Positions 27,365-35,401 are shown, counted from the first letter of the stretch. The stretch: DNA of 49,197 nt from an uncultured Pseudomonadota bacterium (GCA_900696485.1 CAADGG010000081.1:1-49197); one strand, 5' to 3'. Notes: generated by a model from the sequence alone, not told the origin. Translations and numbers: made by a program.

Positions 27365-29371
27365 TTGGCGGCGAGCTTCTGGATCGTGCATCGCGACGCG
27401 CGCTGGCGCGAGGCGCTTCGCCGCCTCGTCGGGGGGGTTCCGTTGCTCGGCGACCCGACGGACGCCGGCGCCCTCGCGGACGAACCGGCGCCGCGCGCCG
27501 TGCTGCTCGGCGTGGGCGGCGACTTCGAGGCCGAGCTGGCGTGGTCCCATCGCACCGCGGCACGGCTCGCCGAAGCGGCGGTCGCCTCCCCCGGCGCGGC
27601 GCCGCCGTGCTGGCTGGTGCTCGCCGAGCCGCGCGATGCCGACGAGGCGCGACGCTTGTTCGACGGGTTGCCGGCCGACGTACTGCCGTTTTCCGGAGAT
27701 CTGGCGGAGCTGCGCGCGAAGCTCCGCGCCGCGCTGGCGCGCCGTACGGCCGCGGCGCTCTCGGAACGCCGCCAGCGCGATCAGTTGAGCGCGCGCTTCG
27801 AACGCTGGCTCGGCGACTACGACGCGCCGGAGCTGCTCGCGGCAAGCGACCCGGCGCGCCGCAGCCTGCCGCTGCTGGTGCGCGGCGAGCCGGGGACCGG
27901 CAGAGGTCTGTTGGCCCGCTATCTCCACCTGCAGGCCGGCACCGGCGGCGCCGAAGCGACCTGCTTTGCGAGCGTCGCCGGCGGACCGGATCTCGATGCC
28001 CACACGCTGCTCGCCGGCCTCGTCCCGGAGATGGGGAATCCGCGCTCGTCGCAGGCCCTCACGGTCTGCGTCGAGGAAGCCGACACGCTCACGCCGGCCG
28101 TGCAGCGACGCCTCGCGCACTGGATCGAGACCGGCCCGCCGCCCGGCGTGCTGCACGGCGCCTCGCTGCGCTGGATGGCCACCGCCGGCGATCCGGCCGG
28201 AGGGGATCGTCTCGAACCGGATCTGGCCCGCGCGCTCGCCGGGCTCGTGCTCGTGATCCCGCCGTTGCGCGAGCGGCCGGAGGCCGTCGCGCGCATCGCC
28301 GAGGCGACCGCGGTCGCGTGGCTCGGGATGCGTGCCGGAGGCCGGCCGACCCGAGCGACCGTGCGGATCGCCGACGACGCGATGGCGGCGCTGCACGCCC
28401 ATGCCTGGCCTGGCAACGCGCGCGAGCTCGAGGCCGTAGTCCGACGAACGCTGGCCACGACGCGCAAGGACCCGATCCGCGCCGCGGATCTGGTCTTCGA
28501 CCCGCTTGCCGTCGACTCGCTCGCCGGAAGCGCCCTCGCACACGTCGGGGATGACGCCGGGCAGCCGCGTCGCGCGCGCATCGACGAGGCCCCGCAGCAG
28601 ATCGCGGTCGGAGACGAGGACGCTCCCGCGGCCGGCCCGCCTTCCGATCCCGCCGCGCCGGGCGCCGCCGCGCTCGCCGCGCCGCGCGACGACGCGGCGG
28701 CGCCCGCCACGACGCCCGCGGAGCTGCCGCTGCTCCGACTCGCCGGAGCCGTCGCGCACGAGGTCGGCAACCCGCTCGTCGGGATCCGCACCTTCGCGCA
28801 GATGCTGCCGGGCCGCTTCGATGATCCGGAGTTCCGCCAGCAGTTCGCCGAGCGTGTCGAAGCCGATACGCGCCGCATCGAGACCGTCGTCGACACGCTC
28901 GCGCGGCTCGGCTCGCTGCCGCCGCCGGCGCGCGACGCCGTCGACGTCTCCGGCCTGGTGGCGCGGCTGCTACAGCGGCAGCGGCAGCGGATCCAGGAGG
29001 GGCGGCTCGTCGTTCTGGAGGAACTCGACCGCGAGCATCCGCACGCAAGCGGCGATGCCGAGCAGTTGCGCTTCGCCCTCGGGCTGTTGCTCGACGAAGC
29101 GCTCTCGTGGCTCACCGAGGGCGGGGATCTCTACGTCGCAACGACGTATCAGCCGGCCGGCCCGGCCGGAGAAGACGGCGCGCGCCTGCGGCTCCTGTTG
29201 CGATCGCGCGGCGGCCCCGGCCTCGGTGCCGACACCGGTCTGCGGCTGACGGAGAACACGCTCGCGATCGCCGCCGTCGAGGCCGTGGTCCGCGCACACC
29301 AGGGGTCCCTCGCCGTCGAGTCCAGCGAGGCCGGGGAGACGCTGGTCCTCATCGAGCTGCCGGCGCCGTAG
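27365..29371 (+). CDS. Pseudo-receiver - degenerate NtrC-like AAA+ - histidine kinase fusion
   Basis: 668 aa. Residues 1-128 look like a receiver fold without its Asp and Lys (FWIVHRDARWREALRRLV...AVLLGVGG...CWLVLAEP...VLPFSGD). Residues 150-380 resemble the NtrC AAA+ domain: P-loop GEPGTGRGLLARYL with Arg and Gly in place of Lys and Ser/Thr, a Walker B remnant VCVEEADTL, no GAFTGA loop, and HAWPGNARELEAVVRRTL. After an Ala/Pro linker, a DHp domain has RLAGAVAHEVGNPLVGIRTFAQML (H465). The C-terminal ATPase-like domain ends VRAHQGSLAVESSEAGETLVLIELP, but the N-box Asn is replaced (LLLDEALSWL) and G1 is poor. Start TTG 27365, after GGAG. It precedes the NtrC gene by 32 bases and is probably its partner or regulator. 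Confidence 0.8.
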   Translation: MAASFWIVHRDARWREALRRLVGGVPLLGDPTDAGALADEPAPRAVLLGVGGDFEAELAWSHRTAARLAEAAVASPGAAPPCWLVLAEPRDADEARRLFDGLPADVLPFSGDLAELRAKLRAALARRTAAALSERRQRDQLSARFERWLGDYDAPELLAASDPARRSLPLLVRGEPGTGRGLLARYLHLQAGTGGAEATCFASVAGGPDLDAHTLLAGLVPEMGNPRSSQALTVCVEEADTLTPAVQRRLAHWIETGPPPGVLHGASLRWMATAGDPAGGDRLEPDLARALAGLVLVIPPLRERPEAVARIAEATAVAWLGMRAGGRPTRATVRIADDAMAALHAHAWPGNARELEAVVRRTLATTRKDPIRAADLVFDPLAVDSLAGSALAHVGDDAGQPRRARIDEAPQQIAVGDEDAPAAGPPSDPAAPGAAALAAPRDDAAAPATTPAELPLLRLAGAVAHEVGNPLVGIRTFAQMLPGRFDDPEFRQQFAERVEADTRRIETVVDTLARLGSLPPPARDAVDVSGLVARLLQRQRQRIQEGRLVVLEELDREHPHASGDAEQLRFALGLLLDEALSWLTEGGDLYVATTYQPAGPAGEDGARLRLLLRSRGGPGLGADTGLRLTENTLAIAAVEAVVRAHQGSLAVESSEAGETLVLIELPAP

Positions 29372-29403
29372 CCGCCGGCCGCAGGGCGCCGGGGGAGCAA
29401 GCG

Positions 29404-30897
29404 GTGATTCGCTCGCAGCGCGGTACCTTGGCCGGCCGGATGAGCCGTGTCCTGGTGGTCGATGACGAGCCCGGCGTGCGCGAATCGCTGCGCCTGATGC
29501 TGGAGGACGAACACGACGTGGTCGCCGTCGGTCGCGTCGAGGACGCCCTGCGCGTGCTCGACGAACGCGCGACCGATCTCGTGCTGTTGGACCTGGTGAT
29601 GCCCGGCCGCAGCGGCCTCGATCTGCTGCGAGAGCTGCGCGAGCGCGCGACGGGTCCACCCGTCGTCATGGTCTCGGCGACCCGGGCCATCCCGGCCGCG
29701 GTCGAGGCGATGAAGCTCGGCGCCGTCGACTTCGTCACCAAGCCGTTCGACGTCGAAGCGCTGCGCCTGAAGGTCCGGCAGATCCTGGCGCACCGGGCGC
29801 TCGAGCAGGAGGTCGTCCGGCTGCGCGACGAAGTCGCCGAGCGCTCCCGGTTCGGGCGCCTGATCGGCCGCAGCGACGCGATGCGCGCGGTGTATCGCAC
29901 CGTCGAGCGGGTCGCCGACTCGCGCGCGAACGTGCTGATCTCCGGCGAGAGCGGTACCGGCAAGGAACTCGTGGCGCACGCGATCCACGAACTCGGGCCG
30001 CGGGCGGAGGCGCCGTTCGTCGTCGTGAACTGCGCGGCGATTCCGGAGACGCTGATGGAGAGCGAACTCTTCGGGCACGAGCGGGGCGCGTTCACCGATG
30101 CGCGCGAGCGCCGGATCGGCAAGTTCGAGGCGGCGACCGGCGGTACGATCTTCCTCGACGAGATCGGGGAGCTGCCGTTGGCCGTGCAGGCCAAGCTGCT
30201 GCGGGCGCTCCAGGAGCGCAGCATCGAGCGCGTCGGGTCGAACCAGCCGATCCCGGTCGATGCGCGCGTGCTCGCGGCGACCAATCAGGATCTCGAACGC
30301 GCGGTGGCGGCGGGTCGCTTCCGCTCGGATCTGTTCTACCGGATCCATGTGGTCCCGATCGCCCTTCCGCCGTTGCGCGATCGCCGCGAGGACATCCGGT
30401 TGCTGGCGGAAACCTTCCTGGCACGCGTGCGCGGCGAGGCGGGCCGCGGCCCGCTGCGGATCGGCGCGGCCGCCGCCGCGGCCCTCGAGCGGCATCCGTG
30501 GCCGGGCAATGTGCGCGAGCTCGAGAATGCGATCGAGCGCGCCGTTGCACTGGCAGACGGCGACGTGCTCGAGCTGACCGACCTGCCGGACGAGATCCAG
30601 CACGCGACTCGGCTCGAGGGCCTCCGCGACGAGGTCCGTGCCGGCCGCATCGACCTCGAGACGGCCGTAGCCGGGTTCGAGGGCGAGCTGCTCCGGGAGA
30701 CGCTGCTGCGGACCGGCGGCAATCAGACGCGGGCCGCCGAGCAGCTCGGGATCACCCGGCGGGTGCTCAAGCTCAAGATGGATCGCTACGGGATCCGCTC
30801 CACCGAGAGCGAGACTCGCTCCCACGCGGCCGCGGCACGCCCCGACGAGGCCGAGGTCGAACCGGCCGCGTTCTCGAGCGGCAGGACCGACGCGTAG
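29404..30897 (+). CDS. NtrC-family sigma-54 response regulator
   Basis: 497 aa. The receiver has D20-D21, phospho-acceptor D63 in LLDLVMPG and K113 in VTKPFD. The AAA+ domain has Walker A GESGTGKE (181-188), L1 loop GAFTDA (228-233) instead of GAFTGA, Walker B IFLDEIG and the arginine-finger region FRSDLFYRIHV. A Fis-type HTH is at about 436-464 (GGNQTRAAEQLGITRRVLKLKM). The GTG at 29404 has GGGGAG seven bases upstream; the ATG at 29440 lacks one but starts nearer the receiver. It should activate the sigma-54 promoters at 27221 and 31109 (inference). Confidence 0.92.
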   Translation: MIRSQRGTLAGRMSRVLVVDDEPGVRESLRLMLEDEHDVVAVGRVEDALRVLDERATDLVLLDLVMPGRSGLDLLRELRERATGPPVVMVSATRAIPAAVEAMKLGAVDFVTKPFDVEALRLKVRQILAHRALEQEVVRLRDEVAERSRFGRLIGRSDAMRAVYRTVERVADSRANVLISGESGTGKELVAHAIHELGPRAEAPFVVVNCAAIPETLMESELFGHERGAFTDARERRIGKFEAATGGTIFLDEIGELPLAVQAKLLRALQERSIERVGSNQPIPVDARVLAATNQDLERAVAAGRFRSDLFYRIHVVPIALPPLRDRREDIRLLAETFLARVRGEAGRGPLRIGAAAAAALERHPWPGNVRELENAIERAVALADGDVLELTDLPDEIQHATRLEGLRDEVRAGRIDLETAVAGFEGELLRETLLRTGGNQTRAAEQLGITRRVLKLKMDRYGIRSTESETRSHAAAARPDEAEVEPAAFSSGRTDA

Positions 30898-30899
30898 TC

Positions 30900-30931
30900 C
30901 AGTCGTCCAGTCGTCCGGTCGTCCGGTCGTA
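30900..30931. repeat. 8-bp tandem array, 4 copies
   Basis: cagtcgtc twice, then cggtcgtc and cggtcgta, starting three bases after the NtrC gene stop. Confidence 0.8.
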
Positions 30932-30937
30932 CCTGGT

Positions 30938-30951
30938 GTTCCGATCGGAAC
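30938..30951. promoter_or_regulatory. palindromic site, copy 1 (candidate enhancer)
   Basis: GTTCCGATCGGAAC, a perfect 14-bp palindrome, overlaps a second palindrome CGGAACGTTCCG (30946-30957) that supplies a third half-site. It lies about 165 bases upstream of the sigma-54 promoter at 31109, a typical distance for an NtrC-family upstream activator site. Confidence 0.6.
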
Positions 30952-31006
30952 GTTCCGGGTTTCCGCAACGACGACGAGGACTTGACTCGGGGCCGGCGGC
31001 TCGCGC

Positions 31007-31020
31007 GTTCCGATCGGAAC
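31007..31020. promoter_or_regulatory. palindromic site, copy 2 (candidate enhancer)
   Basis: An identical second GTTCCGATCGGAAC, 69 bases from the first centre to centre and about 95 bases before the sigma-54 promoter. Two identical 14-bp palindromes within 83 bases are very unlikely by chance and point to a dimeric regulator. Confidence 0.65.
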
Positions 31021-31108
31021 CCTCGGCGAGCGGAGTGGCATCCGGTATCCACCGAGGAAACGGGAATGCGAACGGGGACTTGCGGGGGTTTCGGGGATTC
31101 CCGAGCGG

Positions 31109-31124
31109 CTGGCATGCCGCTTGC
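31109..31124 (+). promoter_or_regulatory. sigma-54 (-24/-12) promoter for the REC-HD-GYP gene
   Basis: CTGGCATGCCGCTTGC keeps GG and GC and shares the CCGCTTGC half with the 27221 site. The GTG of the REC-HD-GYP gene is 45 bases downstream. Confidence 0.75.
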
Positions 31125-31168
31125 GGTGGGATCCGGCGGCTCGCGAGGCCAACCCCCGGAGGCTTCCC

Positions 31169-32380
31169 GTGATCGATCGATCCCAGGCGCGGGCCACCGT
31201 GCTCGTCGTCGACGACGAGCGTGGACCGCGTGAATCGCTCCGCATGATCCTGTCCCCGGTCTACCGCGTCCTCGCGGTCGCCAGCGGCAGCGAAGCGGTC
31301 GAGGTGCTGCGCACCGCGAACGTCGATGTCGTCACGCTGGACCTGGCGATGCCGGGCCTGCGCGGGCCCGAGCTGATCCGGCTGATCCGCGGCGAGTTCC
31401 CCGACGTCGAGCTGATCGTGATCACCGGCCACGGCACGCTCGAGTCCGCGACCGAGGGGATCCGCTGGGGCATCATCGACTACCTGCAGAAGCCGTTCGA
31501 CGTGATGCAGGTGACCGCCGCGGTGTATCGCGCGCTGGCGCGGAGGAGGGGCCGCACCCGGCTCGTGGGCTTCCTGGAAGAGCTCGGCGATACGGTGGGT
31601 CGCGATGCGGACGTCGCGAACATCCTCGATCAGGTCGAGGGCGACGCGGATCTGCGCAGCCGGCTCGGCGAACTGCTCGTCAGACAGGTCGGGGACTTTC
31701 CGCCGGCCGACTGCTTCGATCCGGACCGCGTGCTGCCGTTCTTCGAGGTGCTCGCCCAGGCCGGCGAGGCGCAGGATCCATACCAACGCGGCCATGGGCG
31801 GCGCGTCGCGTTCTTCGCCACGCTGCTCGCCGACCGGCTGTGCGTGTCGGCGGAGCAGAAGCGCCACACGCGCATTGCGGCGTTCCTGCACGACATCGGC
31901 AAGATCGGTGTCCCGGCCGAAATGCTCGCGCGCCGCGGCCAGTTGATCGAGCCCGAGCGGCGCATCATCGAACGCCACTGCGAGATCGGCGGGCGTCTGC
32001 TCGAGCCGCTCGGCCTCGGCGACGAGATCACGGCGGCGGTCCGCCATCACCACGAGCGCTGGGACGGCTGCGGCTATCCGGACGGACTCGCCGGAGAGGC
32101 GATCCCGCTCGGTGCCCGCCTCGTCCAGGTCACCGATGCCTTCGATGCGATGACGACCGACCGGCCGTGGCGGGCCGCACGCACCCAGGCCGCCGCGATC
32201 GAGGAGCTGCGCCGCGAGGCCGGCTGCCAGTTCGATCCGACCCTCGCGAAGGAGTTCGCGGTGATCCTCGAAAGTGGCGTGTGCGACATGGACATCGAGC
32301 GCGTGGCGGATGCTATGACGTCCACGACGGCCGCGCGACAGAACCCGGCTGCGCCGTCGGCGCTGCGGAAGACAGGGTAG
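31169..32380 (+). CDS. Response regulator with HD-GYP phosphodiesterase domain
   Basis: 403 aa. Probable phosphorylation-controlled c-di-GMP phosphodiesterase. The receiver (8-122) has D15-D16, D58 in LDLAMPG and K108. A linker of about 65 residues precedes HD-GYP (about 190-370): HGRRVAFFATLLA, HDIGKIGVP (H241, D242), HCEIGGRLLEPL, HHHERWDGCGYPDGL (GYP 302-304) and VTDAFDAMTTDRPWR. All catalytic motifs look intact. The GTG at 31169 follows GGAGG (31158-31162). Controlled by the sigma-54 promoter at 31109, presumably through the NtrC protein upstream; a PilZ-like gene follows by 17 bases. Confidence 0.92.
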   Translation: MIDRSQARATVLVVDDERGPRESLRMILSPVYRVLAVASGSEAVEVLRTANVDVVTLDLAMPGLRGPELIRLIRGEFPDVELIVITGHGTLESATEGIRWGIIDYLQKPFDVMQVTAAVYRALARRRGRTRLVGFLEELGDTVGRDADVANILDQVEGDADLRSRLGELLVRQVGDFPPADCFDPDRVLPFFEVLAQAGEAQDPYQRGHGRRVAFFATLLADRLCVSAEQKRHTRIAAFLHDIGKIGVPAEMLARRGQLIEPERRIIERHCEIGGRLLEPLGLGDEITAAVRHHHERWDGCGYPDGLAGEAIPLGARLVQVTDAFDAMTTDRPWRAARTQAAAIEELRREAGCQFDPTLAKEFAVILESGVCDMDIERVADAMTSTTAARQNPAAPSALRKTG

Positions 32381-32397
32381 GCAGAGGGGGGCAACCG

Positions 32398-32679
32398 ATG
32401 CCCGGAGTAGCGGGCCAGCTCGCGTTCGATCTCGGGGGGAACGCGGGCGCCGGAAGGCCACGTCTCGTCCGCAAGGTGCGGCGAGAAGAGGCCGTGCGAC
32501 GGGTGGAGTACGCGCCGTTTCCGCGCATCCAGCGGGATCCGCAGTGGCGGCATGGCTTCACCATGGATCTTTCGCCGCAGGGCCTGTGCGCCCGGGCGCA
32601 GGACGTCGCGCCGGTCGGCTCGCTGCTTCGGCTGCTCCTCCGCCGCGTCGACGGACAGCCGGCTCTCGCCGCCTCCTGA
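32398..32679 (+). CDS. Short PilZ-like protein
   Basis: 93 aa. Resembles the first half of a PilZ c-di-GMP receptor: an Arg-rich lead (VRKVRREEAVRRVEY), then HGFTMDLSPQGLCAR, matching the D/NxSxxG motif, and VGSLLRLLLRRVDGQ. It stops just where PilZ domains continue with another beta-strand, and neither other frame downstream supplies that strand. It may be truncated or a minimal form. ATG at 32398 after AGAGGGGG. Its position after an HD-GYP gene supports a c-di-GMP link. Confidence 0.55.
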   Translation: MPGVAGQLAFDLGGNAGAGRPRLVRKVRREEAVRRVEYAPFPRIQRDPQWRHGFTMDLSPQGLCARAQDVAPVGSLLRLLLRRVDGQPALAAS

Positions 32680-32755
32680 GCGAGCCGCCAGCGCAGCGCC
32701 GGGGCGAGCCGGCCGCTAACTTCGCGCGGCTCCTCGGAGACAGTGCGGAGTCACC

Positions 32756-33076
32756 ATGTTCGGCATCGGAATGACGGAGCTGCTGGTCATCCTCGTCGTC
32801 GCCTTGATCGTATTCGGGCCGAACAAGCTCCCGGAGCTGGCCCGTTCGCTCGGCAAGGCGATGAACGAGTTCCGGCGCGCTTCGAGCGACCTGCGCTCGA
32901 CGTTCCAGGATTCCGCCAGCCCCGCGCCGCCGCCGGTGCGTCCGCCGGCGATCGCGAGTTCGGAACCGGAGTCCGCCTCCAAAAAAGCCGCGGCCAGCCC
33001 GCCAGACGCGGCCGCCGAGAAGGCAGGCTCGAGCACGGCGACGCGAGAGTCCGGAACCGACCCGGCTCATGGATGA
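32756..33076 (+). CDS. tatA: Sec-independent translocase subunit TatA/TatB family
   Basis: 106 aa. Forms the pore or adaptor of the twin-arginine export system. A short N-terminal membrane helix ([31 protein letters not shown]) with the FG/P hinge is followed by an amphipathic helix and a Pro/Ser/Ala tail. No separate second TatA/B gene is nearby, so this may serve both roles. It overlaps tatC by eight bases. Confidence 0.93.
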   Translation: MFGIGMTELLVILVVALIVFGPNKLPELARSLGKAMNEFRRASSDLRSTFQDSASPAPPPVRPPAIASSEPESASKKAAASPPDAAAEKAGSSTATRESGTDPAHG

Positions 33077-33824
33077 GAGCCGACTGCCGCTCACCGAGCA
33101 CCTCGCCGAGTTGCGAGGCCGGCTGATCCGGTCGCTCCTCGCGATCGCCGCGGGATTCGCCGTCGCGTGGTTCTTCCGGGAGGAGATCTTCCGCGCTTTG
33201 CTGGCGCCCGCCGTAGCGGCGCTCGGCGCCGAGGGCAGCCGCCTGCAGGCCATCGCCCCGGCCGAGATCTTCTTCACGTACCTGAAGGGAGGACTGCTCG
33301 GCGGTTTCGTGCTCGCGCTCCCGTACGTGCTGTGGCAGGTGTGGTCGTTCGTAGCGCCGGGGCTCTATCCGAGCGAGAAGCGCATGACGCTCCCGTTCGT
33401 GCTGGTGGCGACGCTGCTGTTCCTCACCGGCGCGCTCTTCGGACACCAGATCGTGTTTCCGTTCATGTTCCAGTTCCTGTCGGAGTTCGAAGCGGATTTC
33501 GTGCAGCCGGCCTGGAGCATGCGCGAGGTCTTCGCGCTGACGACGCGCATGTTCCTCGCGTTCGGGATTGCGTTCGAACTGCCGGTGATCGTGTTCTTCC
33601 TGGCGATCGCCGGCATCATGAACGTGCCGCGTCTGCTGCGTGGTTTCCCGTATGCAGTGCTCTTGATCTTCGTCCTGGGCGCCATCATCACGCCGCCCGA
33701 CTACATCAGCCAGATCATGATCGCCGTCCCGATGTGCGCGCTCTACCTGGTCGGCGTCGGCGTGGCCTGGGTCTTCGGCGGCCCGCGCGCCCGCGGCGCC
33801 GCCACCCCGGACTCGGACGCCTGA
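33069..33824 (+). CDS. tatC: Sec-independent translocase TatC
   Basis: 251 aa. Receptor for twin-arginine signal peptides in the inner membrane. N-terminal [45 protein letters not shown] segment, [15 protein letters not shown], and [24 protein letters not shown]; six hydrophobic segments. The ATG at 33069 overlaps tatA. Its stop codon is the first TGA of a long palindrome that separates it from the convergent nucleoside hydrolase. Confidence 0.96.
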   Translation: MDESRLPLTEHLAELRGRLIRSLLAIAAGFAVAWFFREEIFRALLAPAVAALGAEGSRLQAIAPAEIFFTYLKGGLLGGFVLALPYVLWQVWSFVAPGLYPSEKRMTLPFVLVATLLFLTGALFGHQIVFPFMFQFLSEFEADFVQPAWSMREVFALTTRMFLAFGIAFELPVIVFFLAIAGIMNVPRLLRGFPYAVLLIFVLGAIITPPDYISQIMIAVPMCALYLVGVGVAWVFGGPRARGAATPDSDA

Positions 33825-33915
33825 CGTCAAGAAAGGGGTCGGGTTCGTTTCGTCAACTTTTCCCCCGACGGGGGAAAAGTTGACGAAACGAACCCGACCC
33901 CTTTCTTGACGTCAG
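33821..33915. mobile_element. 95-bp perfect palindrome with TGACGTCA ends (MITE/REP-like)
   Basis: Arms 33821-33866 and 33870-33915 are exact 46-base reverse complements around a 3-base loop (GAC). The core runs from AAGAAAGGGGTCGGG to its complement, with TTTTCCCCC/GGGGGAAAA at the tip. Both ends carry TGACGTCA (33822-33829 and 33907-33914), itself palindromic, which could be an 8-bp target duplication. It joins the stop codons of tatC and the nucleoside hydrolase. It may also act as a bidirectional terminator. No transposase is present. Confidence 0.75.
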
Positions 33916-34862
33916 AGGCCGATGAGGCGGGTGAGGATGGCGTGGCGGGCCGCCTGCGGATCGACGTCGGTGGCGACGGTCATGTCGCTGCCGGCGTGGC
34001 TGCCCGGCGCTACCTCGAACGTGCGCAGGACGCCGTTCTGCACGGTGAGCACGATGCGCAGCGTCTCGAGGTGCAACGCGGAGGCGTCGACCAGCGCCAG
34101 GGCGGTCAGGGGGTCGTGGAGGAAGGCGGCGAAATCGCTCGGCGCCGTGCCGCCCCACGTTTCGAACAGCTTCGCCTGGGCGCCGGACCAGATCCGCAGC
34201 ATCTCGCCGAGCGCCCGAGCGAAGACGCCCGGCGCCGCTTCGAGCTGCGCGACATCGGCCGGCGCCATCCACGTGCGCAACGTGACCTCGGCCGGGATCA
34301 AGGTGGTGCGGAAGCCGGCCCCGAGCACGGCCATCGTCGCTTCGGGATCCGAGCAGAGGTTGTAGTCGATGCCGGGCGGCAACTCGCGATCTCCGAGCCG
34401 AACGCTGCGCACGTGCCCGCCCATGACCCACAGCGTCGCGATGCGCTCCGGGAGTTTCGGATCGAGGGCGAGCGCCCGAGCCACATTGGTCAGCGGACCG
34501 ACGGCGACCAGTTCCAGCCCCGGGTGCTCCTGCGCCGCCCGGACGATGCGCTGCGCGGCCGGCTCCTCGGAGAGCAACGCGTCGGCCGCATCCGGAAGAC
34601 CTCGGCCTTCGTGACCGAACCAGACGAAGCGCTCGCGCGCACGCAGCAGCGGGACTTCGTCGCCCGCGCAGACTTCGATCTCGCGACGCCCGGCCGCACC
34701 GAGCAGCCGCGCGGCGATGCGTGCACGCAGCCTGGTGTCGCCAGCCACGGTCGTCACGGCGACGAGATCGAGCGCCGGGGCCTCGGCGAGCAGCACGCCG
34801 AGCGCCAGCGCATCATCGACGTCGCTCCCGATGTCGGTGTCGAACAGGACCGGCCGGGTCAG
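33912..34862 (-). CDS. Nucleoside hydrolase (IunH family), probable CTG start
   Basis: About 316 aa. Splits ribonucleosides into base and ribose. The Ca-binding motif LFDTDIGSDVDDALALG (residues 6-22), GPLTNVARAL, VMGGHV and DYNLCSDPEA are intact. The motif lies upstream of the first ATG/GTG/TTG in frame (GTG at 34796), so translation must begin earlier; the CTG at 34862 overlaps the upstream stop as CTGA, the same geometry as the GTGA/TTGA overlaps elsewhere. It is the last gene of the carboxylase cluster, and its stop lies in the 95-bp palindrome. Confidence 0.85.
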   Translation of the reverse strand: MTRPVLFDTDIGSDVDDALALGVLLAEAPALDLVAVTTVAGDTRLRARIAARLLGAAGRREIEVCAGDEVPLLRARERFVWFGHEGRGLPDAADALLSEEPAAQRIVRAAQEHPGLELVAVGPLTNVARALALDPKLPERIATLWVMGGHVRSVRLGDRELPPGIDYNLCSDPEATMAVLGAGFRTTLIPAEVTLRTWMAPADVAQLEAAPGVFARALGEMLRIWSGAQAKLFETWGGTAPSDFAAFLHDPLTALALVDASALHLETLRIVLTVQNGVLRTFEVAPGSHAGSDMTVATDVDPQAARHAILTRLIGL

Positions 34863-35401
34863 GATGCGGTTCCGTCGCCCGCGTTCGCGGCGGGCGGCTC
34901 GACGATGAAGAGCAAGGCGCCGCTCTCGACGGTCTGTCCCTCGCCCACGCTCACCTCCTTCACGACGCCGTCGATCGGAGACTTGATCTCGTTCTCCATC
35001 TTCATCGCCTCGAGGATCAGCACGCCCTCTCCGTCCTGCACCGCCGTACCGGCCGGGGAGACGATCTTCACCACCTTGCCGGGCATCTCCGCCTCCACGC
35101 GCTGCGGCCCGGCAATCACGGCCTTGGTGGTGGCGGCCAGCAGCTTCGAGCGCTCATCGAAGGCCTGCAGATGCAGCAGCTGGCCGCTCACGAGCACGTC
35201 GAATCCGCGGGCTCCCTGCTCGTCGATCAGCACCTCGAACTGCTTGCCGTCCTCGATGATCGAATAGATCGTCTTGCCGCTGCGAGCCACATCGACGTGC
35301 ACGGTGGCCCCGTCGATGGTGACCTCGAACTGGTTCTCGCTGCGCTCCTCGAGTCCGACGGTCCGCGTCTCGCCGCCCTTCTCCGAAACCTCGAACTTCA
35401 C
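34859..35401 (-). CDS. Biotin carboxyl carrier subunit of acyl-CoA carboxylase
   Basis: 180 aa. The C-terminal biotinyl domain (about 105-170) has EAEMPGKVVKIV and the biotinylated lysine in EAMKMEN (K134). The N-terminal ~100 residues match the BT-like linker that binds the carboxyltransferase. The GTG at 35401 overlaps the carboxylase stop (GTGA). With the two genes upstream it makes a three-piece propionyl/acetyl-CoA carboxylase. Confidence 0.9.
   Translation of the reverse strand: MKFEVSEKGGETRTVGLEERSENQFEVTIDGATVHVDVARSGKTIYSIIEDGKQFEVLIDEQGARGFDVLVSGQLLHLQAFDERSKLLAATTKAVIAGPQRVEAEMPGKVVKIVSPAGTAVQDGEGVLILEAMKMENEIKSPIDGVVKEVSVGEGQTVESGALLFIVEPPAANAGDGTAS

Noticed and set aside
29440..29442. 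ATG at 29440 as the NtrC-type regulator start
   Set aside because: Not excluded, but it has no Shine-Dalgarno, whereas the GTG at 29404 follows GGGGAG at good spacing.
33821..33915. Simple Rho-independent terminator
   Set aside because: The stem tip is TTTTCCCCC/GGGGGAAAA and no T-run follows on either strand. Arm length and identity far exceed a terminator, although termination may be a side effect.
34796..34798. GTG at 34796 as the nucleoside hydrolase start
   Set aside because: It would delete the DTDIGSDVDD calcium and catalytic motif that is present just upstream in frame.
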